The notes: generated by a model from the sequence alone, not told the origin. Counted from the first letter of the stretch, positions 34,164 to 41,783 are shown. The stretch is 64,000 nucleotides of DNA from Thiothrix winogradskyi (GCF_021650935.1 NZ_CP091244.1:3844001-3908000), one strand, 5' to 3'. A program made the numbers and translations.

Positions 34164-35154
34164 ACCTGAGTTCGGGATAAGGTAAGGCGCAGCCTTTCAT
34201 GGGAGAATGTGAGTAACCACACACAACATTGACCCCACCAAAGGCTGCTACTGAGATGCTAACACGGTTATTCTGTGCCATTGACGATTTTTGTCAGGAC
34301 TTTCATCCCGAATGGAACAAAACGTTATTGACCCCGAAAGGCGGGCATCGTCGTCGCCACAGTGGTCTTGGCGATAGTGAAATCATGACGATTTTGGTGC
34401 ATTACCACCAAGTGGGGTATCGTACTTTCAAGTGGTATTATGAGCGTCATGTCAAAGTATTTCTTAAGGGTCATTTCCCGCAACTCCCTAGTTATCAACG
34501 TTTTATTGAGTTAATGCCGCGTGTTCTTTTGCCACTAACCCTGTTTATGCAGCAACGCTGTGAAACGGGGCGAGGTATTGCCTTCATAGACTCTACCCCT
34601 TTGAAAGTCTGTGAAAATTTGCGTATTCCACGTCATCACACCTTTCGCAAAGACGCAGGGCGGGGTAAATCGTCAACAGGCTGGTTTTATGGGTTCAAAC
34701 TTCATTTGGTCGTGGATGACTGCGGCAATATTTTATCGTTTGCCATTACTTCGGGTAATACCGATGACCGTAAGCCCGTTCCACGTTGCTGAAAAAAGTG
34801 GTCGGCAAAGTCTTTGGTGATCGTGGCTACATTTCCAAGGCATTGACAGAATCGTTGGCAGAGCAAGGGGTTGAATGGATTACCTCGCTGAAGAAAAACA
34901 TGAAACCCGTGGCGCGTGACACGTTCGATACACTGATGTTGCGTAAACGGAGCATCATCGAAACCATCAATGATCAGTTGAAAAATATTTCACAAATTGA
35001 GCATTCACGCCACCGTTCACTCACTAACTATATGATTAACATCATTGCTGGCTTGGTGTCATATGCCTATCAAGATAAAAAACCAGCACTGGATTTAAAA
35101 ACATCAGCATTGGTTGTGATCTAAATTGAGGGATGGCTTATCCCGAACTCAGGT
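34164..35154 (+). mobile_element. IS982-family insertion sequence, 991 bp
   Basis: Perfect 18-bp terminal inverted repeats begin ACCTGAGTTCGGGATAAG at 34164-34181 and mirror at 35137-35154. Both ends are flanked by the 6-bp target duplication TCATTA (34158-34163 and 35155-35160). The single transposase gene inside is frameshifted. The IS interrupts the 3' end of the DUF927 gene. Confidence 0.93.
34256..35124 (+). pseudogene. Frameshifted IS982-family transposase
   Basis: DDE transposase. The first part, MLTRLFCAIDDFCQDF to GNTDDRKPVP, holds the first catalytic Asp in AFIDSTPLKVC. It stops at TGA 34790-34792. The rest continues in another frame from about 34783, with the second Asp in FGDRGYIS and Glu in RSIIETINDQLKNISQIEH. 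A single-base deletion near 34781-34788 explains both. The A6 run that could support programmed slippage lies after the stop, so this looks like mutation. Confidence 0.88.
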
Positions 35155-37073
35155 TCATTAAGGTCTTTGTCTTCCGCACGTAAGGAAATGTTTATGGCGT
35201 TCTTCCCGTCTTTGTCGGGTGCGTTGATCATATCCACTGTCCGAAGTGCTGCAATGATTTGCTCTTTGCTGTAACCCTCTGCCAGCTTTACCAATTGCGC
35301 CGTTGGCACAAGGAAAGCGCCGTCTTCTTCGGGTCTGTTGCGTACAAATCCAACTCGATCTTTAATGTTGTAAACAGAACCTTCACTAAGATTTGTTCCC
35401 TGAAACCGTGAAATTTGCGAAAACAGAAAGGATTCAACGGCTTCAATAACTTGGCGGTGTTCGCGCTTGCCATCTGCCCCGCCGAAGTCATCTACCCATG
35501 AATCAAAGCACTCTTTAGCCGCTGCGGTAGCCTCTCCCGCTTTCCATCCGGTAATGCCGTGCTTGGTTGCCAGTTCGCCCGCGTAAGCAATTAGGGCAAA
35601 TTGTCGAGCCACGCGCCGTACTTGTCCGCTTGCGTCTTCGGGTAGCATTGTCTCCCGGATTGCGTCAATAGCTTGGCTAATGTCATCAGGGATCCCGCCC
35701 GGTTGCGTGATCGCATAAAGCCACGCATCGCCCGCCGTGCCGTAATACTTTTTGGTGTTAGCTTCCAACATTTCAGCGAACACAGAACCGTTTCCCATGC
35801 CGTGCAAGTCATTAAACGCGCCATGCTTCCATGCATCGCTGCGCACGTTAATCATGCGCACCTCTTGCCCTGCCCTTGTGACCATGCCCGCTTCCTTCAT
35901 GAGTGCATCAAGCGACTTTTCACCAGTAGACAAAAACACCACGCGCCATTTCTTTGTGATCTTGGCGTTACCGTCACGCCCGCCCCGCCGCTTGCCTTCG
36001 CCGTTTGCCAGTGCGTAGGCTGTGGCGCTAACGGTTTGCGCGGTCGCTTCGCCGATTTCATCGAGTGCTAGAAATAGATCATTGTGGGCGTATGCGCTGC
36101 CCTCAATACCGACTGAGGTTGATAGCCACTGCTGCCAGAATTCGCTACCCCACACGCTGCAAGCTGTTTTCATGGTGGTGCTTTTGCCATCGCTGGAACT
36201 ACTCCACAAGTGCAAGCCGAACCCCATCATTCCCGACTGTTTGAGCAATGCGCCGGTAAACGCACTGGATAAAGCCAACATCGTTAACGGGTTGCCTTGC
36301 GCATACCGTGCAACATTGGCTTGCCAGTCTGCCAGCGTTCCCGCTTGCCCGATCTTGTTATCAATCACGCTGGTGGGTTGGTAGGTGTATCGCTCTGCAT
36401 TTTCGCCGTAGTTTGTCTTAGGTGTGATAAATACATCATCTACCCATCCCGTGCGGTCGCTGCATGTCATCAAGTCAGTGACCGGGGACGATAGCAGGTA
36501 ATCAATAATTTCTTTGTCATTGCCATACACGAAGTTCAGCCCGTTACCGCGCAAATACTTAGTAATTTCTACGCCATCGCCAGCCGCGAATATGGCGGGC
36601 ATTGCCCACGTTTTGAGCCTGCCCCGCGTATCCTTGAATTCAATGAAGCGCCCATTATTGCCGTCTGTTGTATCGTAAGTTTCTGCAATAACTTGCAGGT
36701 GAGGGGAAATGCACACGGGTTCTGAATAGCCGTTGGTGGTGGGCTTGCTGTACCACACGCCGTTATCCCTCAGTGAGTACACACCCCGCCCGCCTTTGAT
36801 GCCGTCCGGTTCCCCTTGGGTGGCGCGTTTCGCGGCTTTTTCCACGGCTGCGAGTGCGTTACCCGCCGCCCGCTTGCCTACGCCTAAGGTTTTGTTGTTG
36901 CCTAGGGCGACAATCAACAAGGTACGCTGTACCGGGTCAAAAACATCATTGATCGTATACGCCGCCAGCTCTTCGAGTAGCGCGGTGTAGTTTTCCATCG
37001 TTGCCGCTTGCGCCTTGGCTTCAAACGCGCTGAATACATCGGTGTCTGGTGTGGTTTGTGCGGTAGCGCTCAT
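35121..37073 (-). CDS. DUF927 domain helicase/primase, C-terminus replaced by an IS end
   Basis: A 650-residue P-loop ATPase of the DUF927 type, found as the replicative helicase of satellite phages, islands and plasmids. The DUF927 core covers about residues 90-400, with a Walker A-like LWSSSSDGKSTTMKTA and Walker B-like LFLALDEIGEA. The IS982-family insertion replaces the last residues. Removing the IS and one target copy restores a C-terminus NDGKRGFRGFIITPR ending at 34115, in place of the present NEPEFGISHPSI. The start overlaps the preceding primase-like gene (ATGA). Confidence 0.88.
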   Translation of the reverse strand: MSATAQTTPDTDVFSAFEAKAQAATMENYTALLEELAAYTINDVFDPVQRTLLIVALGNNKTLGVGKRAAGNALAAVEKAAKRATQGEPDGIKGGRGVYSLRDNGVWYSKPTTNGYSEPVCISPHLQVIAETYDTTDGNNGRFIEFKDTRGRLKTWAMPAIFAAGDGVEITKYLRGNGLNFVYGNDKEIIDYLLSSPVTDLMTCSDRTGWVDDVFITPKTNYGENAERYTYQPTSVIDNKIGQAGTLADWQANVARYAQGNPLTMLALSSAFTGALLKQSGMMGFGLHLWSSSSDGKSTTMKTACSVWGSEFWQQWLSTSVGIEGSAYAHNDLFLALDEIGEATAQTVSATAYALANGEGKRRGGRDGNAKITKKWRVVFLSTGEKSLDALMKEAGMVTRAGQEVRMINVRSDAWKHGAFNDLHGMGNGSVFAEMLEANTKKYYGTAGDAWLYAITQPGGIPDDISQAIDAIRETMLPEDASGQVRRVARQFALIAYAGELATKHGITGWKAGEATAAAKECFDSWVDDFGGADGKREHRQVIEAVESFLFSQISRFQGTNLSEGSVYNIKDRVGFVRNRPEEDGAFLVPTAQLVKLAEGYSKEQIIAALRTVDMINAPDKDGKNAINISLRAEDKDLNEPEFGISHPSI

Positions 37074-37699
37074 GATGTTTGCCCCTGAATGGTTGCCAGT
37101 GTTGCCCGTGCTTTGTGCATTGCGCGGTGTTTGCGGTAGGTGATTTGATTGTGAGCTTGCAGACTGATACCCGTATTAGTGGTGAGTAACTTAGCCGCTG
37201 CTGGGATAGCTGCCCATTCGTCGCCGCCGTGTGCCAGGATACAAAACAGGTCAAACGCATCGTGTGCCAGCCCGTTGGCTATCGGGTCATTGCTGTGGTG
37301 GCTGAATGCCCGCTCTTTGCCGTCATCCCCTTGCAGGATCACCACGCCAGCCATACCGGATTGACTTGTGGGGGCAACAAACTTGCTACCCGTCGCCCGG
37401 TAGCCGTGGGCGGTGAGGATAGACCGCACGTCGTGCGCATCGTTAAACGCGGTGATCGGGGAAACCTGCCCTTCTATGAGTCGCCCGCCTTGGCGTTGGG
37501 TGCGTTGGGTTTCGGTTTGTACAGCCCTAGCCGTGGCTAACTGTTCGCGTTCTGCCTTGGCGCGTTTGTCGGCTTTATAGAATGTGTTGGCAGTGTCTTT
37601 CAGAACCACGTCAACCGCTTGACCCGATACATGGAAAAACACATAGGGGCTTTCAGGATTCCGACCATAGGGAACCTCTAAAAACCCACTGATACCCAC
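37070..37699 (-). pseudogene. Primase-like gene truncated at its 5' end by an IS5-family element
   Basis: About 200 residues remain, from YGRNPESPYVFFHVSG to TIQGQTS. FVAPTSQSGMAGVVIL and FSHHSNDPIANGLAHDAFDLF resemble the toprim-adjacent region of phage and plasmid primases that precede DUF927 helicases. The present first residues (MGISGFLEV) are encoded by the IS inverted repeat, so the native start is lost. No matching upstream coding sequence is recognisable beyond the far IS end. It is translationally coupled to DUF927. Confidence 0.7.
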
Positions 37700-38937
37700 A
37701 CAAATGTGAGAAAATGCTCATCTGAGCCACCGCCCCGTTACTAGCCATGCCCAAGAAAAGTGCCATCAAAACCAGTCTGTTTGCCGCCGAAGAGCGTGAA
37801 CAGAAACTCGACCGCAAGGGCGACCTGCTGTCCACGCTGAACCAGCACGTCAACTTTGTCGCCTTGGCAGCAGAAATCGACCACATCGCCCCACGCCCAA
37901 GTGACAAGCGAGGAGGCCGTCCACCCTACCCAACGGAACTGATGGTACGGGTCTTGGTGTTGCAACACCTGTACAACCTGTCGGACGAGGCATTGGAATA
38001 CCAATTGCTTGACCGGCTGTCGTTCCAACGGTTTTGTGGCCTGCGTCATTCCAGCACGATCCCGGATGCCAATACCTTGTGGGTATTCCGTGAACGGATC
38101 AGTGCGGCAGGTGGTGCGGATGCCCTGTTTGATGCCGTCCAACGGCAATTACAACAACACGGTTTTATTGCCCGTGGTGGTCAAATCGTCGATGCCACGC
38201 TGGTGGAAGCCCCTAAACAACATTTCCACAAAGAAGAAAAAGCGCTGTTGGAACAAGCGGCAACACCCGCTGGCTGGACACCTGCCAACGTCGCCAAAAG
38301 GATACGGAAGCAAGCTGGACGAAAAAACACGGCAAAAGCTACCACGGCTACAAACTCAGTATCAGTGCCGATCGGAAATACAAACTCATCCGCAAACGCC
38401 ACATCAGCACCGCCAAAGAGCATGACACCAACCATTTTGAAGCGGTGCTTGACCGAGCCAACACCAGCCGTGACGTATGGCGGACAAAGGTTATGAAGAC
38501 CAATCCCGTGAACAACGCCTCAACCAAGGTAGCTGGCGGTTACACATCCAGCACAAAGCCAAGAAAGGCAAGCCGCAATCCGACTGCCAGAAACGCCGCA
38601 ACACCCGCATCGCCAGACCCCGCGCACGGGTTGAGCATGTGTTTGGGTCAATCTGTGCGATGGGTGGCAAAGCCATCCGCAGCATTGGGTTGGCACGGGC
38701 AGTATTCGGCCTCAGCATCAAAGCAACCGTGTATAACCTGCGTCGGCTCTGTTCGCTCAGAGAGGGCGGAGTTGTGCCCATTTGATGGAGAAATTCCCGA
38801 AAAAACAGCAAAAATGCGGAAAAACAACCTGATTGTGGCTTGGTGTGCTAAAAATTGAGATGGGTTGGTGTTTTTTTAACAAAATGCCGATAGGCCAACG
38901 CTAACCGTTGCAATACGCCGGGTTTTTAGAGGTTCCC
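37670..38937 (+). mobile_element. IS5-family insertion sequence, 1,268 bp
   Basis: Perfect 18-bp inverted repeats GGGAACCTCTAAAAACCC at 37670-37687 and 38920-38937. The transposase inside is broken. No target duplication is visible (left flank ends CATA, right flank starts AACA), which suggests that a deletion or recombination followed insertion. The element cuts the primase-like gene. Confidence 0.9.
37747..38785 (+). pseudogene. IS5-family transposase with two frameshifts
   Basis: Starts MPKKSAIKTSLFAAEEREQ, with IPDANTLWVFRERI and the first catalytic Asp in GGQIVDATLVEAP. Homology leaves the frame near 38300 (continuing as DTEASWTKKHGKSYHGYKLS) and shifts again near 38475 into ADKGYEDQ, with the second Asp, and RVEHVFGSICAMGG, with the catalytic Glu. 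Two separate frame changes make a functional product unlikely. Confidence 0.88.
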
Positions 38938-38970
38938 AACAGTAGAAAGCCTTTTCCACGGTGACAGACG

Positions 38971-38996
38971 CAAAAAAGCCGGGAACTTGCCCGGCT
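38971..38996 (-). terminator. Terminator of hicB copy 1
   Basis: AGCCGGG-CAAGTT-CCCGGCT followed by six T residues on the minus strand, about 20 bases after the hicB stop. Confidence 0.85.
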
Positions 38997-38997
38997 C

Positions 38998-39010
38998 TTT
39001 GGTGGTGGCG
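38998..39010. repeat. att-like core, internal copy 1
   Basis: TTTGGTGGTGGCG, identical to the tmRNA 3' end except at the ninth base. On the minus strand it is followed by a terminator hairpin, as at the left island end. Confidence 0.45.
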
Positions 39011-39016
39011 TTGCGG

Positions 39017-39349
39017 TTATACGGGTGTTGCCGTGCTGATAGCGTTGCGCACGAAGTCGTTTAAGCTGATGCCAAGTTCTTTAGCCTTCACCGCCGCCGC
39101 TAGGTGAAGATCGTGACCAACACGCACATTGAAACTACCTTTACAGGGTAATTCAGGTGCATAGCCTTTGGCTTCGCAAGTGGCTAGGTAGTCATCAACG
39201 GCTTCTTCAAACGCTGCTTTGAGCGCTTGCACGGTTTCGCCTTCGTAGTTAACCAGTGCAGCAATGAATTCGAGCTTGCCGTACAGAACGCCGTCTTCAA
39301 CTGAGGCTTCAATGCTGCCGTAATAGCCTTTGTGTTCTAACAGTTTCAT
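39017..39349 (-). CDS. hicB: HicB-family antitoxin, copy 1
   Basis: A 110-residue HicB-type protein with an N-terminal HicB fold (YYGSIEASVEDGVLYGKLEF, EGETVQALKAAFEEAVDDYL) and a C-terminal ribbon-helix-helix DNA-binding domain (FNVRVGHDLHLAAAVKAKEL). It would repress its own promoter and neutralise a HicA mRNA interferase, but no hicA is adjacent. The protein is identical to copy 2. This copy lacks a recognisable ribosome-binding site before its ATG, so expression may be weak. Confidence 0.85.
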   Translation of the reverse strand: MKLLEHKGYYGSIEASVEDGVLYGKLEFIAALVNYEGETVQALKAAFEEAVDDYLATCEAKGYAPELPCKGSFNVRVGHDLHLAAAVKAKELGISLNDFVRNAISTATPV

Positions 39350-39383
39350 AACATTGATCGGGTTTTGATTGTTGTAACAGATT

Positions 39384-39833
39384 TCAAGCCGCCGCTTTCC
39401 AGCCCTGCCCGGTGCTTTCCAGTTCCAGCCGCTGAATGTGCCGTGCATGGTCGAGCTTACTCAAACGCTCCACCATTGCTTTGATATAGGCGTTGCCCTG
39501 AATGTGTTCTTGGTACAGCAAACGGGTGAACCTATCCGCCGCCGCCGTGATCGGTTGCCGCCCTGCCTCCCAGTTCCTCACGGTGGACTCACTCACGCCC
39601 AACACCTCACCCAACATCGTTTGGGAAAGGTCTAATTCCTTACGCAAGAAACGAATTTCCGCCCCATCCAACAAGGGTTGGTTGTTGGTGATGAATAGCC
39701 CTATGGTCTTGTGCAGCCCTGCTACATCGGCAATCGCCACCGCTTCACCGTAAGGCGTTTGCTGGCTTTCAAAACCATTGCGTAACCACACGTTAGCAAG
39801 CCCGCAACTTTGATAATGGAATAACTCAGACAT
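39384..39833 (-). CDS. HTH (XRE-type) regulator/antitoxin paired with the DUF4258 gene
   Basis: A 149-residue protein. An N-terminal part begins MSELFHYQSCGLANVWLRNG, and a helix-turn-helix follows near residues 60-90 (LSQTMLGEVLGVSESTVRNWEAG). The C-terminal half is helical. It resembles the antitoxin side of MqsA/HigA-like pairs but lacks zinc-binding CxxC motifs. The gene lies 12 bases downstream of the DUF4258 gene, so the two form an operon. Confidence 0.75.
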   Translation of the reverse strand: MSELFHYQSCGLANVWLRNGFESQQTPYGEAVAIADVAGLHKTIGLFITNNQPLLDGAEIRFLRKELDLSQTMLGEVLGVSESTVRNWEAGRQPITAAADRFTRLLYQEHIQGNAYIKAMVERLSKLDHARHIQRLELESTGQGWKAAA

Positions 39834-39845
39834 AACAACACCTCA

Positions 39846-40133
39846 CTAGATAACGGTAATAATCACAGCAAGATTCCCGTGCTGATCTTCATCAATGGCA
39901 AGCGCCACGCGGATATATTCGCCTGCGGTGAATAGCCTTAGCCGCATTGCCCAACTTCCCCGCGCATCCTTGGCGGGTTCCTCCTCAAAGCTACCCACTT
40001 GCAAACAGCGTAAAACCTGCATACGGGTTATTTCCCGCTCCACCATACGTTCCTCTGCATGACGGGTGAAGAATATCCGTCTCCCGTCGCTGGCTAGGTC
40101 GTTCAAGATGGCTTTTGCTTGGTGTGGGGTCAT
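39846..40133 (-). CDS. DUF4258 protein, putative toxin
   Basis: A 95-residue DUF4258 protein with FFTRHAEERMVEREITRMQV, the family's His-Arg-Glu motif, and a following beta sheet (MRLRLFTAGEYIRVALAI). DUF4258 proteins share features with RelE/BrnT-like toxins and are often next to HTH genes, as here. Toxicity is inferred from context, not shown. It is first in the pair. Confidence 0.75.
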   Translation of the reverse strand: MTPHQAKAILNDLASDGRRIFFTRHAEERMVEREITRMQVLRCLQVGSFEEEPAKDARGSWAMRLRLFTAGEYIRVALAIDEDQHGNLAVIITVI

Positions 40134-40193
40134 GTGCTTTCCTGCCTTGTTGACCGTTAAATATTAACGCCTTTCGGTGCGGATAGATAGGCG

Positions 40194-40219
40194 CAAAAAA
40201 GCCGGGAACTTGCCCGGCT
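40194..40219 (-). terminator. Terminator of hicB copy 2
   Basis: Same AGCCGGG/CCCGGCT hairpin with six T residues as in copy 1. Confidence 0.85.
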
Positions 40220-40220
40220 C

Positions 40221-40233
40221 TTTGGTGGTGGCG
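40221..40233. repeat. att-like core, internal copy 2
   Basis: TTTGGTGGTGGCG, part of the 385-bp repeat, differing from the tmRNA 3' end at one of 13 positions. Confidence 0.45.
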
Positions 40234-40239
40234 TTGCGG

Positions 40240-40572
40240 TTATACGGGTGTTGCCGTGCTGATAGCGTTGCGCACGAAGTCGTTTAGGCTGATGCCAAGT
40301 TCTTTAGCCTTCACCGCCGCTGCTAGGTGAAGATCGTGACCGACACGCACATTGAAACTACCTTTACAGGGTAATTCAGGTGCATAGCCTTTGGCTTCGC
40401 AAGTGGCTAGGTAGTCATCAACGGCTTCTTCAAACGCTGCTTTGAGCGCTTGCACGGTTTCGCCTTCGTAGTTAACCAGTGCAGCAATGAATTCGAGCTT
40501 GCCGTACAGAACGCCGTCCTCAACTGAGGCTTCAATGCTGCCGTAATAGCCTTTGTGTTCTAACAGTTTCAT
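40240..40572 (-). CDS. hicB: HicB-family antitoxin, copy 2
   Basis: Same 110-residue protein as copy 1. Here a strong GGGAGG lies seven bases before the ATG, and the start overlaps the stop of the integrase fragment (ATGA), so this copy should be translated efficiently. The four nucleotide differences between copies fall at third codon or other silent positions (Leu, Ala, Val and Glu codons). No intact hicA precedes it. Confidence 0.85.
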   Translation of the reverse strand: MKLLEHKGYYGSIEASVEDGVLYGKLEFIAALVNYEGETVQALKAAFEEAVDDYLATCEAKGYAPELPCKGSFNVRVGHDLHLAAAVKAKELGISLNDFVRNAISTATPV

Positions 40573-40907
40573 AACATCCCTCCCGTTGTTAATTTTTCGC
40601 GAACTTGCCGAATGACATAAGCCTTCATCACCTCATTGCCGGGGTGTGGCTTGTGTTGTGATGGATCAACACCACGCGCCCACAATGCCCTAGCCTCTTC
40701 GTGCAGTAACCGTGCATCCTTCAGGCTGATTTCTGGATAACTGCCAATGGATAGAACTTTCTCTTTTTGTAGCTTGTACTTGTAATGCCACAACTTAGAA
40801 CCGTTGGGCTTAACCAGTAAGTACAACCCTCCCCCGTCGCTCAATTTGTATTCTTTGTCTTTGGGCTTGGCGTTCTTAACTGCGGTGTCGTTCAAGCTGC
40901 GTTTCAT
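40569..40907 (-). pseudogene. Truncated tyrosine integrase (P4-type), N-terminal fragment
   Basis: 112 residues remain. They begin MKRSLNDTAVKNAKPKDKEY, with the DUF4102 arm-binding domain (LSDGGGLYLLVKPNGSKLWH, VLSIGSYPEISLKDARLLHE, GVDPSQHK). The core-binding and catalytic domains are absent. The final 27 residues (PHPGNEVMKAYVIRQVREKL and on) are not integrase-like and lead directly into hicB, so they may be the tail of another gene joined by deletion. It reads away from ssrA. Confidence 0.85.
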
Positions 40908-40937
40908 AAAAGGGGTGTCGCTTTTCTGAGTTTGGAA

Positions 40938-40958
40938 GATACCCCCCAAGACACCCCC
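40938..40958. repeat. Arm-type repeats near the right attachment site
   Basis: GATACCCCCC and GACACCCCC with AGTG after them, related to the left-end set at 33761-33781. They sit between the integrase start and the tmRNA end. Confidence 0.45.
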
Positions 40959-41003
40959 AAAAGTGTGCGATGTCATGCGACGGGATACGACGCCATGCAA
41001 CAA

Positions 41004-41039
41004 AAAACCCCTTACAGATTGCCGCCTGTAAGGGGTTTT
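41004..41039 (-). terminator. Terminator now downstream of ssrA
   Basis: AAAACCCCTTACAG pairs perfectly with CTGTAAGGGGTTTT (14 pairs, loop GCGGCAAT) and is followed by further T residues on the minus strand. It lies on the island side of the attachment site, about 33 bases after the tmRNA 3' end. Confidence 0.9.
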
Positions 41040-41069
41040 GAGTCTTCATGTAACGGCATGAAGTTGGTA

Positions 41070-41082
41070 TTTGGTGGAGGCG
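41070..41082. repeat. att core at the tmRNA 3' end
   Basis: TTTGGTGGAGGCG comprises the encoded CCA, discriminator and terminal acceptor stem of tmRNA, a common target of tyrosine integrases. Confidence 0.6.
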
Positions 41083-41436
41083 GCGGGAATTGAACCCGCG
41101 TCCGCAAACCCTCCATCTGAAGGCTACTACATGTTTAGTCAGTCGTTTATTTAACCCGATTGCCGCCAACTGACAGGCTGCTCACAGGCTGTCCCAATAC
41201 TGTTTAGTGGTTTGGCCTTGGGCGAGCCTCCCGCACGATCTTATGATTGGATGATGCCTGAATATTCGTACTGCATAAGCACAGTAGCGATCAGACAGCT
41301 AACTACCGGTTATTAAGCGGCGAGAGCGTAAGAGTCGTCGTTTGCGACTATTGTTTGTGACTAGAATTTAAGTGGTCACCACATCCACTACATGCTCCCC
41401 AGACTTTGTGATCCACGTCGAAGCCAAGTCGCCCCC
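41072..41436 (-). ncRNA. ssrA: Transfer-messenger RNA
   Basis: 365-base tmRNA. The 5' end GGGGGCGACTTGGCTTCGAC and the 3' end GGTTCAATTCCCGCCGCC with encoded CCACCA form the tRNA-like domain. The resume codon GCA starts a tag reading frame at 41345 that ends with two stops at 41310, giving the tag ANDDSYALAA. Tagged proteins are degraded by ClpXP, helped by SspB encoded in this window. The 3' end is the island attachment site. Confidence 0.97.
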
Positions 41437-41465
41437 GTAGTTCCGCAAAAGTTGCTGGACTTGTC

Positions 41466-41494
41466 ATTATACGGTTTGACACAGCCAGTGTCAT
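41466..41494 (-). promoter_or_regulatory. ssrA promoter
   Basis: On the minus strand ATGACA, 17 bases, TATAAT, a near-consensus sigma-70 promoter. Transcription would start near 41459, leaving a short 5' leader to be trimmed to 41436. Confidence 0.8.
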
Positions 41495-41702
41495 GCAGTT
41501 CCGCAAAATCGCACCGATTTAACTGATCAACGGCAAACAAGAGCCTAAAGGGTCGCCCAGAATGGCCATAAAACACACAATTATTAAGCGTTTATTAATT
41601 CAGCCACAGCTAAACTATTCCTCACTGATGGAGAGGAGTGATTTACCAATCACTGCAAGAGCAAATGGAAATTAACTAATAAAAACAATCAGGTGTATCG
41701 TT

Positions 41703-41783
41703 ATGGATATTGAATATAAATTTATTTTAATACTAATCTCAGTGGCAATGATCAATCTAATGGTGGCATACCACCTCATCTAA
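41703..41783 (+). CDS. Putative 26-residue membrane micro-protein
   Basis: Short ORF MDIEYKFILILISVAM and on, ending VAYHLI: charged N-terminus, then about 20 hydrophobic residues, a single transmembrane helix. AGGTG lies eight bases before the ATG, and a terminator hairpin follows about 20 bases after the stop. It lies in an otherwise gene-free 413-base stretch between ssrA and the cytochrome gene. No family is recognised. Confidence 0.4.
   Translation: MDIEYKFILILISVAMINLMVAYHLI

Larger units (their letters stand above)
38970..39354. repeat. 385-bp direct repeat, copy 1 (terminator, att-like core, hicB)
   Basis: Matches 40193-40577 at a constant offset of 1,223 bases with four visible substitutions, all silent in hicB. 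It spans a terminator, TTTGGTGGTGGCG and the entire hicB gene. Confidence 0.9.
40193..40577. repeat. 385-bp direct repeat, copy 2 (terminator, att-like core, hicB)
   Basis: Second copy of the repeat at 38970-39354. Together they frame the DUF4258/HTH pair, so recombination between them would remove 1,223 bp carrying that pair. Confidence 0.9.
33686..41082. mobile_element. Degraded integrative island at the ssrA 3' end
   Basis: A 7.4-kb accessory block bounded by imperfect direct repeats of TTTGGTGGNGGCG, the last being the 3' end of tmRNA. Contents are arm-like and iteron-like repeats, a DUF927 helicase/primase, a truncated primase-like gene, two insertion sequences, two hicB copies, a DUF4258/HTH pair and an integrase fragment. 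The integrase lacks its catalytic domain, so the island cannot excise by itself. P4-like satellites and related islands commonly use ssrA as attachment site. Confidence 0.75.

Noticed and set aside
34781..34800. Programmed -1 frameshift in the IS982-family transposase
   Set aside because: The A6 slippery run lies after the first-frame TGA stop, so slippage there could not rescue the protein.
38938..38969. Remnant of the primase N-terminus right of the IS5-family element
   Set aside because: A short open stretch (VEKAFYC) can be read, but it has no start codon and no recognisable homology.
39350..39448. N-terminal extension of hicB copy 1
   Set aside because: The extra residues overlap the HTH gene and are absent from the identical copy 2.
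41388..41576. 62-residue ORF on the minus strand
   Set aside because: It overlaps the tmRNA gene and its promoter, and it has no ribosome site or family sequence.
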